Shown here piece after piece: positions 35,137-44,237 of a stretch of DNA of 64,000 nucleotides. The position numbers and the translations under genes are program-made. The DNA comes from JBBQFI01 sp038237805. Lineage in GTDB: Bacteria > Verrucomicrobiota > Verrucomicrobiia > Chthoniobacterales > UBA10450. The stretch covers positions 76,225 to 140,224 of the forward strand of contig JBBRYI010000011.1 in assembly GCA_038237805.1 (NCBI GenBank), in the 5' to 3' direction. Under the pieces are notes generated by a model. It was given only the letters and a program-made list of their open reading frames with translations, searched no databases and was not told the origin of the DNA. Each line of letters opens with the position of its first letter. Positions within the stretch are counted from its first letter, which is position 1.

Positions 35137-36704
35137 TAGCTGACAAAAAAACTTTCCATGGAAGGTCGGTCCGCCGCGACCGTGCGCACGGCCGGATCAT
35201 TAGCTGCCAGATGGCGCAATATGTCGTATACATCTTCGGGATCGGCCTCGAGCGAACGCGCGATTTCATTCGCCGTCTGCCCTGGTGAGGGAGGAAGAGC
35301 GGCACGGACGCGACGCTGCAATTCAAGCAGACGTGTCGCCGCTTTTTTTCCAGCTTCGACGCCAGGCTGATGGTAGGCGTTGATGTTCACAAGCGACCCG
35401 TAGAAGCCCACGGCACGCTCATACAGAGCAATCAGCGCGCCGACTTGGAAAGCGTTGACTTCCGGAATTGAGATCGTAATTGATTCGCGCCCTTTTTCGT
35501 AAAGAGCGGCGCGTGTTCCGCGCAAAAACCCATGAAGGTAATCACCGCTTGTGATTCCTTCTTCGACCTCGAGCCGGGGCGCTGTCCGATCTTTACGCAC
35601 TTCAATAAAGGTAACGAAAAAGTTTAGAACGCCGTCGCGGAGTTGCTGCACGTAGGCGTGTTGGTCAGTTGATCCCTTGTTGCCATAAACGGCAATACCT
35701 TGATGCACCACGCGACCATCACGGTCTTTCTCTTTGCCTAACGACTCCATAACCAGTTGCTGGAGATATCTGCTGAAAAGAGCGAGCCGATCCTTGTATG
35801 GAAGAATGACCATGTCTTTTTCGCCGCGGCCATTGCCCGCGTAAAACCACATGAGAGCGAGGAGCATCGCCGCGTTTTTGGGCGTGTCCGCCACGCGGGT
35901 GCGCGAATCCATGGCTGCGGCACCGGCCAGGAAATTATCAATATCGAAACCGAGCAATGCGGCCGGCAAAAGGCCCACCGCACTCATGACCGAGGTTCGC
36001 CCGCCCACCCAATCGTGCATCGGGAAACGCGCGATCCATTCGCGTTGCTCCGCATACTTATCCAGCTCGCTGCCTGTGCCAGTGACAGCGACCGCGTGTT
36101 TGGCAAAGTCCAAACCCTTTTTTCGGAAGGCCGACTCCGTTTCGAGCATTCCGTTACGCGTCTCTTTCGTGCCACCCGATTTGGAGATCACGACAACCAG
36201 GGTGCGCGCGAGTCCCTCGTCGATTTTTTCGAAGACCCGATCGAATCCGTCGGGATCGGTGTTATCCAAAAAATAAATATTGGAGGGATCACTCGCACTC
36301 CCGAGAGCATCCGCGACGAACTGCGGTCCGAGTGCGGAACCGCCGATGCCGATGAGCAGCACGTGTTCGAATTTGTTTTGTTGGTCGGGCGATATTACCC
36401 CGCTGTGCACCTGCGCAGCAAATTCCTTGATGCGCGCGTTTGTTTGTTCGATATCGGCGCGCAGTTGCGCGTTCGGCGCGAGTTGAGGATTGCGCAACCA
36501 GTAATGTCCCACCATGCGTTGCTCATCGGGATTCGCGATAGCGCCTTTCTCCAGCTCGGCCATGTCGGAAAACGCACGTGCGATGCGCGGTTTCATTTTC
36601 TCGAAGAAATCATCGGCGAAACGCATACGGCTGATATCGAGTGCAAAATCAAGATCGTCGTAGCGCAGACAAAGCCGCTCAAATCTGTCCCAGAGAGAAG
36701 TCAT
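35136..36704 (-). CDS. pgi: Glucose-6-phosphate isomerase with extended C-terminus
   Basis: The enzyme interconverts glucose 6-phosphate and fructose 6-phosphate. The 522-residue product has both SIS domains: LLIGIGGSALGPQFVADAL, VVVISKSGGTKETRN and GGRTSVMSAVGLLPAALLG, then the active-site region QQLVMESLGKEKDRDG, with NKGSTDQHAYVQQL carrying the conserved His. After residue about 470 is an extra small helical region (SPGQTANEIARSLEADPEDVYDILRHLAAND) that resembles a winged-helix. I chose the ATG at 36704; upstream codons lack family similarity. It lies 17 bases after the TonB-like gene stop and overlaps the kinase start. Confidence 0.93.
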   Translation of the reverse strand: MTSLWDRFERLCLRYDDLDFALDISRMRFADDFFEKMKPRIARAFSDMAELEKGAIANPDEQRMVGHYWLRNPQLAPNAQLRADIEQTNARIKEFAAQVHSGVISPDQQNKFEHVLLIGIGGSALGPQFVADALGSASDPSNIYFLDNTDPDGFDRVFEKIDEGLARTLVVVISKSGGTKETRNGMLETESAFRKKGLDFAKHAVAVTGTGSELDKYAEQREWIARFPMHDWVGGRTSVMSAVGLLPAALLGFDIDNFLAGAAAMDSRTRVADTPKNAAMLLALMWFYAGNGRGEKDMVILPYKDRLALFSRYLQQLVMESLGKEKDRDGRVVHQGIAVYGNKGSTDQHAYVQQLRDGVLNFFVTFIEVRKDRTAPRLEVEEGITSGDYLHGFLRGTRAALYEKGRESITISIPEVNAFQVGALIALYERAVGFYGSLVNINAYHQPGVEAGKKAATRLLELQRRVRAALPPSPGQTANEIARSLEADPEDVYDILRHLAANDPAVRTVAADRPSMESFFVS

Positions 36705-36721
36705 GATCGAAATTAGTCCCG

Positions 36722-37522
36722 TCAATTTTCGCTGAAATTCACGACCACGTTTATCTGCCCCGCAGTCGGCTTTGCGCTGTTGTAGGCCGGAGTCCAAAGC
36801 GCGTCCTTTGTCATATTTTGGACCAGCTCACCCAATCCGCTCTCTTTGGGAATTTCTGAAATAACGGAACTCGATTGAAGCTCGCCTCGTTCGCTTATCT
36901 TAAAGAGGACTTCGGCTGCGCCCGACGCCGGACGATCCAACAGAGTGGAGTTGGCGTGGTTGAGACGATCGGCGAGACCGCCGAGAAGCTGCGGTTGAAT
37001 GTAGTTAGGCAACCGACCGACGCGTTCTCGTTCCGTCGTAGCCAGCGACACAACGATTACCCGCTCTCCATTTTGATGGAAGAAGTAAACCGTGCCGCCG
37101 AGATAAACCGGAACGGGTTTACCATCAACCTTCGCTGGATTGAAACGGCCCCAATCCAGTGCCGATTGCACGGCAGCCTCAAAAGCCGGTGTGCCACCAA
37201 CCACGGCATACCTGGTTGTAACTGTCCCGGCGGCAGAAACATCACAGTAGAATTGCACAGCGCTGTCAGCCTTGGCCGCTTCTGGATCCTTGGGAAAGTG
37301 AATGTAGCTTGCGAGCGATCTTTCTGCGCGATCAACAGTCGCCGGTTCCACCGTTTTCGGAGGAGTATCGGTGCGGATTTCGAGCGACGGTTGCGATTGG
37401 CTCGATGGTGTCGCAGCTCCGGACGCGGTCTCGGCTCGCTTTTCGCAAGCGGGCGCGCCGAGAAAAATTACGGCCAGAAGAGCTACAATGACACGCGAGC
37501 GCGCTCTGAATTTTTTTTCCAT
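36722..37522 (-). CDS. Exported protein with two TonB C-terminal-like domains
   Basis: The 266-residue product has an N-terminal hydrophobic stretch (VIVALLAVIFLGAPAC) that could be a lipoprotein signal, although the -2 Pro is unusual. Two regions resemble the TonB C-terminal fold: about residues 85-150 (QFYCDVSAAGTVTTRYAVVGGTPAFEAAVQSALDWGRFNPAKVDGKPV) and 195-265 (AAEVLFKISERGELQSSSVISE ... DALWTPAYN). There is no long Pro-rich linker, so it is not a classic TonB. It is the first gene in the pgi-kinase-regulator operon. I chose the ATG at 37522, which begins the signal region. Confidence 0.72.
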   Translation of the reverse strand: MEKKFRARSRVIVALLAVIFLGAPACEKRAETASGAATPSSQSQPSLEIRTDTPPKTVEPATVDRAERSLASYIHFPKDPEAAKADSAVQFYCDVSAAGTVTTRYAVVGGTPAFEAAVQSALDWGRFNPAKVDGKPVPVYLGGTVYFFHQNGERVIVVSLATTERERVGRLPNYIQPQLLGGLADRLNHANSTLLDRPASGAAEVLFKISERGELQSSSVISEIPKESGLGELVQNMTKDALWTPAYNSAKPTAGQINVVVNFSEN

Positions 37523-37656
37523 GATAACGACTCGCCCGGAAGTAACCTTTGGTTTCCTCTCGCGCAAGTGCGGGGCCCTGCACGGGTAGCAGAGTCCCCT
37601 GCAGAATCAGTTGCGAGCAGCAACAACACGTCGTTCCTTGAGTGAACTAATATCCG

Positions 37657-38457
37657 ATGAAAAACTCTTACTCTTCGATTCGAATGACGTTGGCTTTGGC
37701 CTTGTTCGCGCTCGTCGCTGCGCCGTCACTTTTCGCGCAGGATTGGGCAAAAGATCGACTCCTCAAATCTTCACGGCACGGCGAGTGGGTGGATCTCAAA
37801 TCCGGTAATCGCACCATTAAAGCGTTCGTTGTTTATCCGGAGCGCAGAGACAAGGCGCCGGTCGCTCTCGTCATTCACGAAATTTTTGGACTGACCGATT
37901 GGGTTCGGGGCGTGTGCGACCAACTCGCGGAAAACGGCGTCATCGCTATCGCGCCCGATCTTTTGTCCGGACAAACATTTTCGGACGCCGATGGCGCGCG
38001 CAAGGCGATTTCGGAATTGCCAAACAAACAGATTAAAGCCGATCTCGATGCAGCTTCCGATTATGCACTGAAAATTCCGGCAGCAAACGGCACGCTCGCT
38101 GTGTGCGGTTTTTGTTGGGGCGGGGGATGGGCGTTTGCATACGCCAACGAAAATTCAAAATTGAAAGCGGCGTATTCGTTTTACGGCACGGCACCGGATG
38201 AAGCTTCGAAGGTCGCTAAAATTCCTTGCCCTGTTTACGGCTTTTACGCGGAGAAGGACGAGCGGGTGAATGTCACCATCTCGAAAGCGGAGCAGTTAAT
38301 GAAAGCCGCCGGGAAAAAATATGAGCCGGTGATTTACAAAGGCGCTACGCACGGTTTTATGCGCGAAGGCGAGATGCCGAACGCGGACGAAGCAAATAAA
38401 AAAGCGCGCCAGGATGCCTGGGCGCGTTGGAAAACGTTGCTGAAAAAATTACCCTAG
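37657..38457 (+). CDS. Exported dienelactone hydrolase-family protein
   Basis: The protein is an alpha/beta hydrolase of the dienelactone hydrolase family. It has a signal peptide (LALALFALVAAPSLFAQ), nucleophile Cys153 in GFCWGGGW, acid Asp in YAEKDERV and His in GATHGFMR, so the Cys-Asp-His triad is complete. The family cleaves dienelactones and a range of other esters; the substrate is unknown. It is divergently transcribed from the TonB-like gene, with about 134 bases between the starts. Confidence 0.9.
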   Translation: MKNSYSSIRMTLALALFALVAAPSLFAQDWAKDRLLKSSRHGEWVDLKSGNRTIKAFVVYPERRDKAPVALVIHEIFGLTDWVRGVCDQLAENGVIAIAPDLLSGQTFSDADGARKAISELPNKQIKADLDAASDYALKIPAANGTLAVCGFCWGGGWAFAYANENSKLKAAYSFYGTAPDEASKVAKIPCPVYGFYAEKDERVNVTISKAEQLMKAAGKKYEPVIYKGATHGFMREGEMPNADEANKKARQDAWARWKTLLKKLP

Positions 38458-38530
38458 CGTTACCGTTCCCTTATCGAACCGCGAATTTCCGAAACGGAAG
38501 CAGCTCACAACGAGCGAACCGATGCTGCGG

Positions 38531-38761
38531 CTAGCTTTTGAAGTGACCAAAGCCCGCCGGCAGTGGCAGACGAAGCCTTCCACCAACCGTTTCACGCGTT
38601 CTCGAGCGGCGCGACAGAACTGATGCGCCTGAACAACGAGTGCGTTCTGGAACGATGTGGAAACCCGTCTCGTCTTCGTAACCTTCGGGCGCTTTCCGCA
38701 CGACGTTAACGATTCCCATGAGAGCGACAGAGGCGACGGTCAAAAATCCGAGCAACAACAT
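38531..38761 (-). CDS. Small hypothetical membrane protein
   Basis: The 76-residue product begins with one hydrophobic segment (MLLLGFLTVASVALMGIVNVV) and continues with RKAPEGYEDETGFHIV, which looks like genuine protein sequence; the remaining Arg-rich part may not. I recognise no family. It lies in an otherwise gene-poor 460-base stretch between the hydrolase and the NusG-like gene. Confidence 0.45.
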   Translation of the reverse strand: MLLLGFLTVASVALMGIVNVVRKAPEGYEDETGFHIVPERTRCSGASVLSRRSRTRETVGGRLRLPLPAGFGHFKS

Positions 38762-38919
38762 ACCTCCCAGTAAGCAGGATCGATACCCAAAATGAACCGG
38801 CGCCGATAATTGAGTTTGTTACGGCAAGAGGCGGCCGATCGCCAGTGCCGGGCGTTGCTTTCTTGAACGCTACTGTCAACGAGGAAACACGCCTCAGTCG
38901 CCCGCTGACATGATTGCGA

Positions 38920-39468
38920 CTAGATTTTGCGAGGAGCCAGGGAAAGGACTTTGGGCATCGATATTTCCGTTTCCACTGGTCGGCCGAGAAAAGCGAGCAA
39001 AACACGAATCCGTTCTTTCGCCGGGAGGAGGCGCGTAACCAGGGCTTCCAGTCCTTGGAAAGGACCTTCGGTGATCCGCACTGATTCTCCGACTTTGATT
39101 TCCGGATCGATCGTCACGATCTCTTCGTCGTCACTCGTTTCTCGCAAAGCGGCGATTGTCGCCGAATCGACCGTCGCCAAATCATCGCCAAATTGCACGA
39201 TGCCTTGAATCCCGGGGGAATGTCCCACTCGACGGTGTTGAAGCGAATAGACAAATTGCGCGAACAAATATCCCGGAAACATCGCTTCAACAAACCAGAC
39301 TGCGCCTCTGCTGGTCATTTTGCGGAAGCGCAGACGCGGTGCATAACACGGGACATTTAATTGGCGGCGCAGTCCAACCGCAGCGAGGTGTTCCCGCTTG
39401 GGTTGGGATTTCAAACAAAACCAGAGCGGTGTTTCAACCAGCGCCAGCTGCGCACGGGAATAAGTCAT
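38920..39468 (-). CDS. NusG-family specialised antitermination factor (RfaH/UpxY-like)
   Basis: The protein has the NusG N-terminal domain (PLWFCLKSQPKREHLAAVGLRRQLNVPCYAPRLRF, then AVWFVEAMFPGYLFAQF) and a C-terminal KOW region (VGESVRITEGPFQGLEALVTRLLPAKERIRVLLAFLGR). The N-terminal pattern is that of specialised NusG paralogues, which let RNA polymerase read through long operons such as those for capsule and O-antigen. It lies next to the PEP-CTERM/polysaccharide locus and may act there. I chose the ATG at 39468; earlier in-frame ATGs add non-conserved residues. Confidence 0.85.
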   Translation of the reverse strand: MTYSRAQLALVETPLWFCLKSQPKREHLAAVGLRRQLNVPCYAPRLRFRKMTSRGAVWFVEAMFPGYLFAQFVYSLQHRRVGHSPGIQGIVQFGDDLATVDSATIAALRETSDDEEIVTIDPEIKVGESVRITEGPFQGLEALVTRLLPAKERIRVLLAFLGRPVETEISMPKVLSLAPRKI

Positions 39469-39593
39469 GATGCCAATTCTTGATGTCGAAGGTAGTGATG
39501 ACATAGCGTTTTTCAAGGGCGCGCGGTAATCGCGCGCAAAAAACGGCGTTGGAGGGAAAAGGACCGAAGTGTGCTAGCTTCGGATTTTGACTT

Positions 39594-42500
39594 CTATCGC
39601 AGTTGCGATATCGCCTGTCTGGCTTGCGTAGAAAACGGTTCCGGAAGGCCTGCTTTTAAGGCTCGTTCCAATGCATCACGGGCCTGGGCTTTTTGTTTTT
39701 GCTGTAGGCTGGACATTCCGAAGTAATACAACCCCAGGCCGTCGAGTGGCTTCTTCCTCGCGCTTTCGTTTAGTAATTGAAGCGCGTAGGCGAAGTCTTT
39801 CTTCTTGTAGCTGATCTCGGCGAGAATTCGCGTTAAGTCGGCGTCTTCCGGAACTTGCTTACGAGCCTTCGTTGCCAGGTCGTAAGCCTTATCCAGGGTT
39901 GTCGGATCGTTCGAGTATAAAGATGCCAGACTCTTCTGCGCTGGCGTGAAAGCCGGGAAGCGCTTTAAAACCCTGTTATAAATATCGGCTGCCGGTTTGT
40001 CTTGATGGCGTTGACTAGCTAGATCGGCCTGAACCATGAGCGCAGGAACATTATCGGGATCGGCCTGCAAGATTCTTTCTGCTATCGCCGTCGAAGCAGC
40101 GACATCATTCGGCCGTTGATTGAAAGCGGTGAGTGCCAAAAACGATTTCACTTCCTCGATCTGTCGCGGATCACGAGCAGTCTTTAGGACCTCTTGCATC
40201 GCTTGCTGGGCTTCCGTTACTTTACCGAGGCTATAAGCGGCCAACGCAAATCCGCGGCGGACTTCGACGTCGGCAGGCAAGCGTCGCATGCTTTCCTGCA
40301 GAAGACTGTAGGACCATTCAAAACTACCAACCTGGTATGCGATATTGCCGAGGAGCCCGCTTATCTTCGCGTCTGTAGGTGCTAACTCCCGCGCGCGCTT
40401 GGCAAATGTCATTGCCTTGCTACCATCTTTCAACGGACCGGCATTCAATTGAGCTAATTTAATAGTCGGAGCAAGGAGACTCGGATTGAGTTTGATAGCC
40501 CCTTCGTAGGATGCGGTCGCTTCGGTAAAACTAGACTGCTTTTCATATAAGTCCCCAATACGTTGCAGTGCCACCGGGTCGTTAGGCTCCTGCTGAAGGA
40601 GCTTTTTCATTTGGTCGAGCGAAATCTCGCCCGCTGTTTCTCCGCCTTCTCGCAACAGAGCTAAACGTCGTTTAGATTCTTCCTTGTCGGGAAAGTTTGT
40701 AGGCGAGTTTACGGCTCGTTGCAGGGCGTCCTTGGCTGGCGCAACCTGTCCCATCATGTAATTCGCCATTCCGAGGTGAAACTGTATCTCGGCGTTATCG
40801 GGCAGCTTCCCAGCGCTCTCTTGCAGCAGGCTCAAGGCTCGCGGGTAGTCTGCCTTTTTGTAGAAAATCCACCCTAAGGTGTCCGCCACGGAAGGATCAG
40901 TTGGTTGTAACTGCCGTGCTTTAGTTGCCAGTTCGTAGGCCTTATCCAATTTGCTGAACTGACCGCCATACAAGTAAGCTAAATTATTTAAGGCCGGAAC
41001 AAAATCCGAGTATATTGCAAGCAATTTCTCGTATGCGTCCCGAGCTTTTTCGAAGTCTTTTTTTTGCTCATAGAGCATTGCCGACGTCATGAGAGCTGGT
41101 GCGTTTTTTGGGTTCTTTGCTAACAGCTCTTCCAACCGGCTGATGGCGTCAGCGAGTTTCCCTTGGGCAACATAAACTGAAATGAGCGAGTCGTAGGCGC
41201 GCGAGAATTTGGGATCCAGCTCCAAAGTTTTCAAGAGGTCAGCTTCAGCCTTGTCCCAAGCCTGCATCGCTACGTAGACCTGCGCTTCTATGAAATGCGC
41301 AGCGGCAGAATCTGGCTTTTGACTCAGCGCTTGTTGGACCTTAGCCATCGCGCTAGTCACATCCTTGGTCGCAAGATCAAGCTGGACGAGCTGCTCAGTG
41401 GTCGCCGGGTTATCGGGTGCCAGTTCGCGTGCCTTTTCAAAGGCTTTGCGGGCTTCATCGTTTTTGTTTTGTTGACGTAAGATAAGGCCGATAAAGAAAT
41501 AAGCTTGTGGGTCGTTCGGAGCCTTGAGTGTCTGCTCTTGAAGGATAGTGACGGCATCATCGAGTCGCTTCATCGATTGATACGCCTCCGCTAAAAGTAA
41601 CCGTGCTGGTCGTAGATCGGGATGTTTTTTCAGCAGGCCGGTCATAGCTGAAACTACTTCGTCGAAATTGCTGTTTCGAAGATTGAGTTGTCCCAGAAGT
41701 AAGATCGCGTCGACGTTTTCTGGGTTGATCGCAAGAGCTTGTTTGAGCGCATCGATTGCCTGGACAAGATTGTTCTGTTGCAAGTAAAAGAGAGCCAGTT
41801 GGTACTTGATTCCTGGAACTCCCGGGTAGGCTTTACTTAACTGTTCTAAGCCTGCGGTTGCTTTGCCAGTTTCGCCTTGTCCTAACCAGATTTGTGCCTG
41901 CAGCATCCGACCATCAATGTTCTCCGCGTCCTGGCTAAGCACGTTTTCCAAGAGCGACGTCGCTTCTTCGTAGTGTTTTTCCGCCAGCGCGAGTCTTGCT
42001 TGGACAAGCCAGGCAGGCAAAAAATCTGGGGTTTTATTCGTAGCTTCCTTAAGGATCTGTTTGGCTTCTTCCACTGCCCCGTTCAACGCCTTAAACTCTG
42101 CAAGTTTCACTCTCGCGGTGGACCTGGGAGGCGAGAGATCAGCCGCCTTTTTCAGTTCCTCAAGGCCTCGGGTCACATCCTTAGCCTGGAGATGGAGAGT
42201 TGCTAATGCGAGATAGGGAGTAGGAGATTTAGGATCGAGCTGCGACGCGCGCTGCAAAGCGGCTTGCGCAGCGGCGATATCTCCTTTGTGAAATGCGACA
42301 TTGGCTGCGGCCAGATGATAGGACGCCTTATTCTGGTCATGAAACTGTTGCAGGAGTTTCTCGGTGTTAGCTATATCTTCTTTTGTTCGATCGGTCTCTG
42401 CTAGAAGAGCAATAGCCTCATCATTATTGGGTGATTCTTTAAGAATCGAAGTCACTTCCTTTCTCGCGGAAGTCGCATCGCCTAACGATAGGAATACGCG

Positions 42501-42830
42501 AGTTAGCTGGAGTCTGTTATTTAGGTCGTTGGGCTTAAGCTCCCGCGCTCTAAGGAAAAATGGAGCTGCCCTAAGGGGCGCGCCTTGCTCGAACCAGATG
42601 GTGCCTAGTCTTTCAAAAACAGTCGCGTTCTGAGCGTCCAGGCGGAGCAATGTCAAATATTCAATCTTTGCCTTGTTGTACTCGCCGGAGTTAAAATAAT
42701 TCTCAGCCTCTTTGAAAAGGCGAGACTTCTTCGCTTCTGCAGAACATCCGGCGGCCATCGCCGCGACAACCACTGCGATTAAGAAACGAGAATAAATGTT
42801 ACACAGTTGGCGCCGCACTTTCATATTCAT
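39594..42830 (-). CDS. prsT: PrsT-like TPR lipoprotein of the PEP-CTERM/exosortase system
   Basis: The 1078-residue product has a lipobox (VVAAMAAGCS) and then an almost unbroken array of some 25 TPR-like repeats, each with the usual A-x-x-x-Y/F-x-x-A-L and P-D/E-N spacing. Length, lipoprotein signal and position directly after prsR match the PEP-CTERM system TPR lipoprotein (PrsT). It probably sits on the periplasmic face of a membrane as a scaffold for export or sorting. It lies 21 bases after prsR, in the operon prsK-prsR-prsT. Confidence 0.88.
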   Translation of the reverse strand: MNMKVRRQLCNIYSRFLIAVVVAAMAAGCSAEAKKSRLFKEAENYFNSGEYNKAKIEYLTLLRLDAQNATVFERLGTIWFEQGAPLRAAPFFLRARELKPNDLNNRLQLTRVFLSLGDATSARKEVTSILKESPNNDEAIALLAETDRTKEDIANTEKLLQQFHDQNKASYHLAAANVAFHKGDIAAAQAALQRASQLDPKSPTPYLALATLHLQAKDVTRGLEELKKAADLSPPRSTARVKLAEFKALNGAVEEAKQILKEATNKTPDFLPAWLVQARLALAEKHYEEATSLLENVLSQDAENIDGRMLQAQIWLGQGETGKATAGLEQLSKAYPGVPGIKYQLALFYLQQNNLVQAIDALKQALAINPENVDAILLLGQLNLRNSNFDEVVSAMTGLLKKHPDLRPARLLLAEAYQSMKRLDDAVTILQEQTLKAPNDPQAYFFIGLILRQQNKNDEARKAFEKARELAPDNPATTEQLVQLDLATKDVTSAMAKVQQALSQKPDSAAAHFIEAQVYVAMQAWDKAEADLLKTLELDPKFSRAYDSLISVYVAQGKLADAISRLEELLAKNPKNAPALMTSAMLYEQKKDFEKARDAYEKLLAIYSDFVPALNNLAYLYGGQFSKLDKAYELATKARQLQPTDPSVADTLGWIFYKKADYPRALSLLQESAGKLPDNAEIQFHLGMANYMMGQVAPAKDALQRAVNSPTNFPDKEESKRRLALLREGGETAGEISLDQMKKLLQQEPNDPVALQRIGDLYEKQSSFTEATASYEGAIKLNPSLLAPTIKLAQLNAGPLKDGSKAMTFAKRARELAPTDAKISGLLGNIAYQVGSFEWSYSLLQESMRRLPADVEVRRGFALAAYSLGKVTEAQQAMQEVLKTARDPRQIEEVKSFLALTAFNQRPNDVAASTAIAERILQADPDNVPALMVQADLASQRHQDKPAADIYNRVLKRFPAFTPAQKSLASLYSNDPTTLDKAYDLATKARKQVPEDADLTRILAEISYKKKDFAYALQLLNESARKKPLDGLGLYYFGMSSLQQKQKAQARDALERALKAGLPEPFSTQARQAISQLR

Positions 42831-42851
42831 GCTCTTCCGTCTAGCGCTATC

Positions 42852-44237
42852 TCAGCCCTGTGTCGACGAGGATTGAATAATAGCGCCGGTCTTCGTAATT
42901 CCAAGTTTCTCCATGAGTTCGTATAAGGTCGGTCGGCTCACGCCGAGTTCGGCCGCTGCTGAGCTGATTCGGCCCAGGTGCTTCTTCAATGTATGTTGGA
43001 TTAACTCTCTTTCGACGCCTTCCCGCGCTTGTTTAAGAGTAGAGGCAGAGGAGCCTTTAACGACATCGCTCAATTCCAAATCTTTTTCCGTAAGTCTCTT
43101 GCTATCAGCCATAATAACCGCTCGCTTTATGCGATTTTGCAATTCGCGGATGTTTCCTGGCCAGGAGTAACAGTTAAGTGCCCGCAAAGCTTCGGGCGAG
43201 AATGTCAGATTTGATTTACCGGCCTGAATAGCAAAACGCTGCAGAAATTCCCACGCCAGTAAACTCAAATCTTCGCTTCGCTCTCGCAAAGGAGGCAGTG
43301 TGATGACTACTACGGCGAGCCGAAAATAGAGGTCCTCGCGAAATCTTTCCTCGGCAATTGCCTGCTTTAAATCAGCATTAGTTGCGGCAATCACACGCGT
43401 CTCAATTTGAATCTCCTGCCGACCACCGACACGCTGGATGCGTTGCTCCTGTAAGAAGCGCAGCAGTTTGACCTGAAGTGAAGAGGGGAGATCGCCAATC
43501 TCGTCGAGGAACAACGTGCCGCCGGCAGCCGTTTCAATAAGGCCTTTGCGTTGAATATGGGCGCCAGTAAACGCGCCTTTTTCGTGTCCGAAAAGCTCGC
43601 TCTCCAGAAGGTTCTCGGGAATCCCATTACAATTAATCGCGATAAAAGGTCCGTCCTTACGGGAACTCTGCCGGTGGATAGCCAGGGCGGCCACTTCTTT
43701 GCCAGTGCCGCTCTCCCCAAGAAGTAAGACGGGCGCTGTAGTGACGGCGACCTTGCGCAGAAGTACAAATACTCCCTGCATCATGGAACTAGTGCCGACC
43801 ATCCCTTCGAATGATTCCGTTCGCGCAGTCTGGCGCATTTCGCGATATTCTTTTTCTAACCCTGCCACATAAATGCAGCGCTGGAGTAGAAGAGCGAACT
43901 CCTCCATGTCTATCGGCTTACACAAGAAGTCGTAGGCGCCATTGCCGACGGCCTGAAGAGCGTTTTTCTTCTCGCTTTGCCCGGAGATGACTATGATTTT
44001 TGCAGTCTGGTCGATAGCTAACAATTCCGACAGCGTGGCCAATCCTTCATCGCAGTCATTGCGGCTGGGTGGAAGCCCGAGATCCAACAATGTTACGACA
44101 GGACGATTGGAGCTAAACATTTGCAACGCTCCCGCTCGGTCCTCGGCACAGAAGAGTTCATACTGGGAGCTTAGCGCCCATTTCATCTGCGTTCTCAGCT
44201 CCTCGTCGTCGTCGACGATGAGTAATCGTGGCTTCAT
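42852..44237 (-). CDS. prsR: PEP-CTERM system sigma-54-dependent regulator
   Basis: A receiver (phospho-acceptor D52 in VVTLLDLGLPP) is followed by a sigma-54-activating AAA+ domain (Walker A GESGTGKE, GAFTGA loop, Walker B GTLFLDE) and a Fis-type helix-turn-helix (ISSAAAELGVSRPTLYELMEKLG). The insert after the acceptor Asp (LPPSRNDCDEGLATLSELL) and the phrase VGNGAYDFLCKPID are typical of PrsR. PrsR with sigma-54 turns on PEP-CTERM genes in studied bacteria. Two matching promoter elements occur nearby (46518 and 50027). Its ATG overlaps the prsK stop by four bases. Confidence 0.94.
   Translation of the reverse strand: MKPRLLIVDDDEELRTQMKWALSSQYELFCAEDRAGALQMFSSNRPVVTLLDLGLPPSRNDCDEGLATLSELLAIDQTAKIIVISGQSEKKNALQAVGNGAYDFLCKPIDMEEFALLLQRCIYVAGLEKEYREMRQTARTESFEGMVGTSSMMQGVFVLLRKVAVTTAPVLLLGESGTGKEVAALAIHRQSSRKDGPFIAINCNGIPENLLESELFGHEKGAFTGAHIQRKGLIETAAGGTLFLDEIGDLPSSLQVKLLRFLQEQRIQRVGGRQEIQIETRVIAATNADLKQAIAEERFREDLYFRLAVVVITLPPLRERSEDLSLLAWEFLQRFAIQAGKSNLTFSPEALRALNCYSWPGNIRELQNRIKRAVIMADSKRLTEKDLELSDVVKGSSASTLKQAREGVERELIQHTLKKHLGRISSAAAELGVSRPTLYELMEKLGITKTGAIIQSSSTQG

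Noticed and set aside
35757..36716. A 319-residue plus-strand open frame opposite pgi
   Set aside because: It is antisense to a clear glucose-6-phosphate isomerase and shows no domain or start signal.
38458..38919. A longer frame at 38706-39005 overlapping the NusG-like gene end
   Set aside because: It has no motif or ribosome binding site and overlaps the well-supported NusG-like gene; only the small membrane protein at 38531 was kept, at low confidence.
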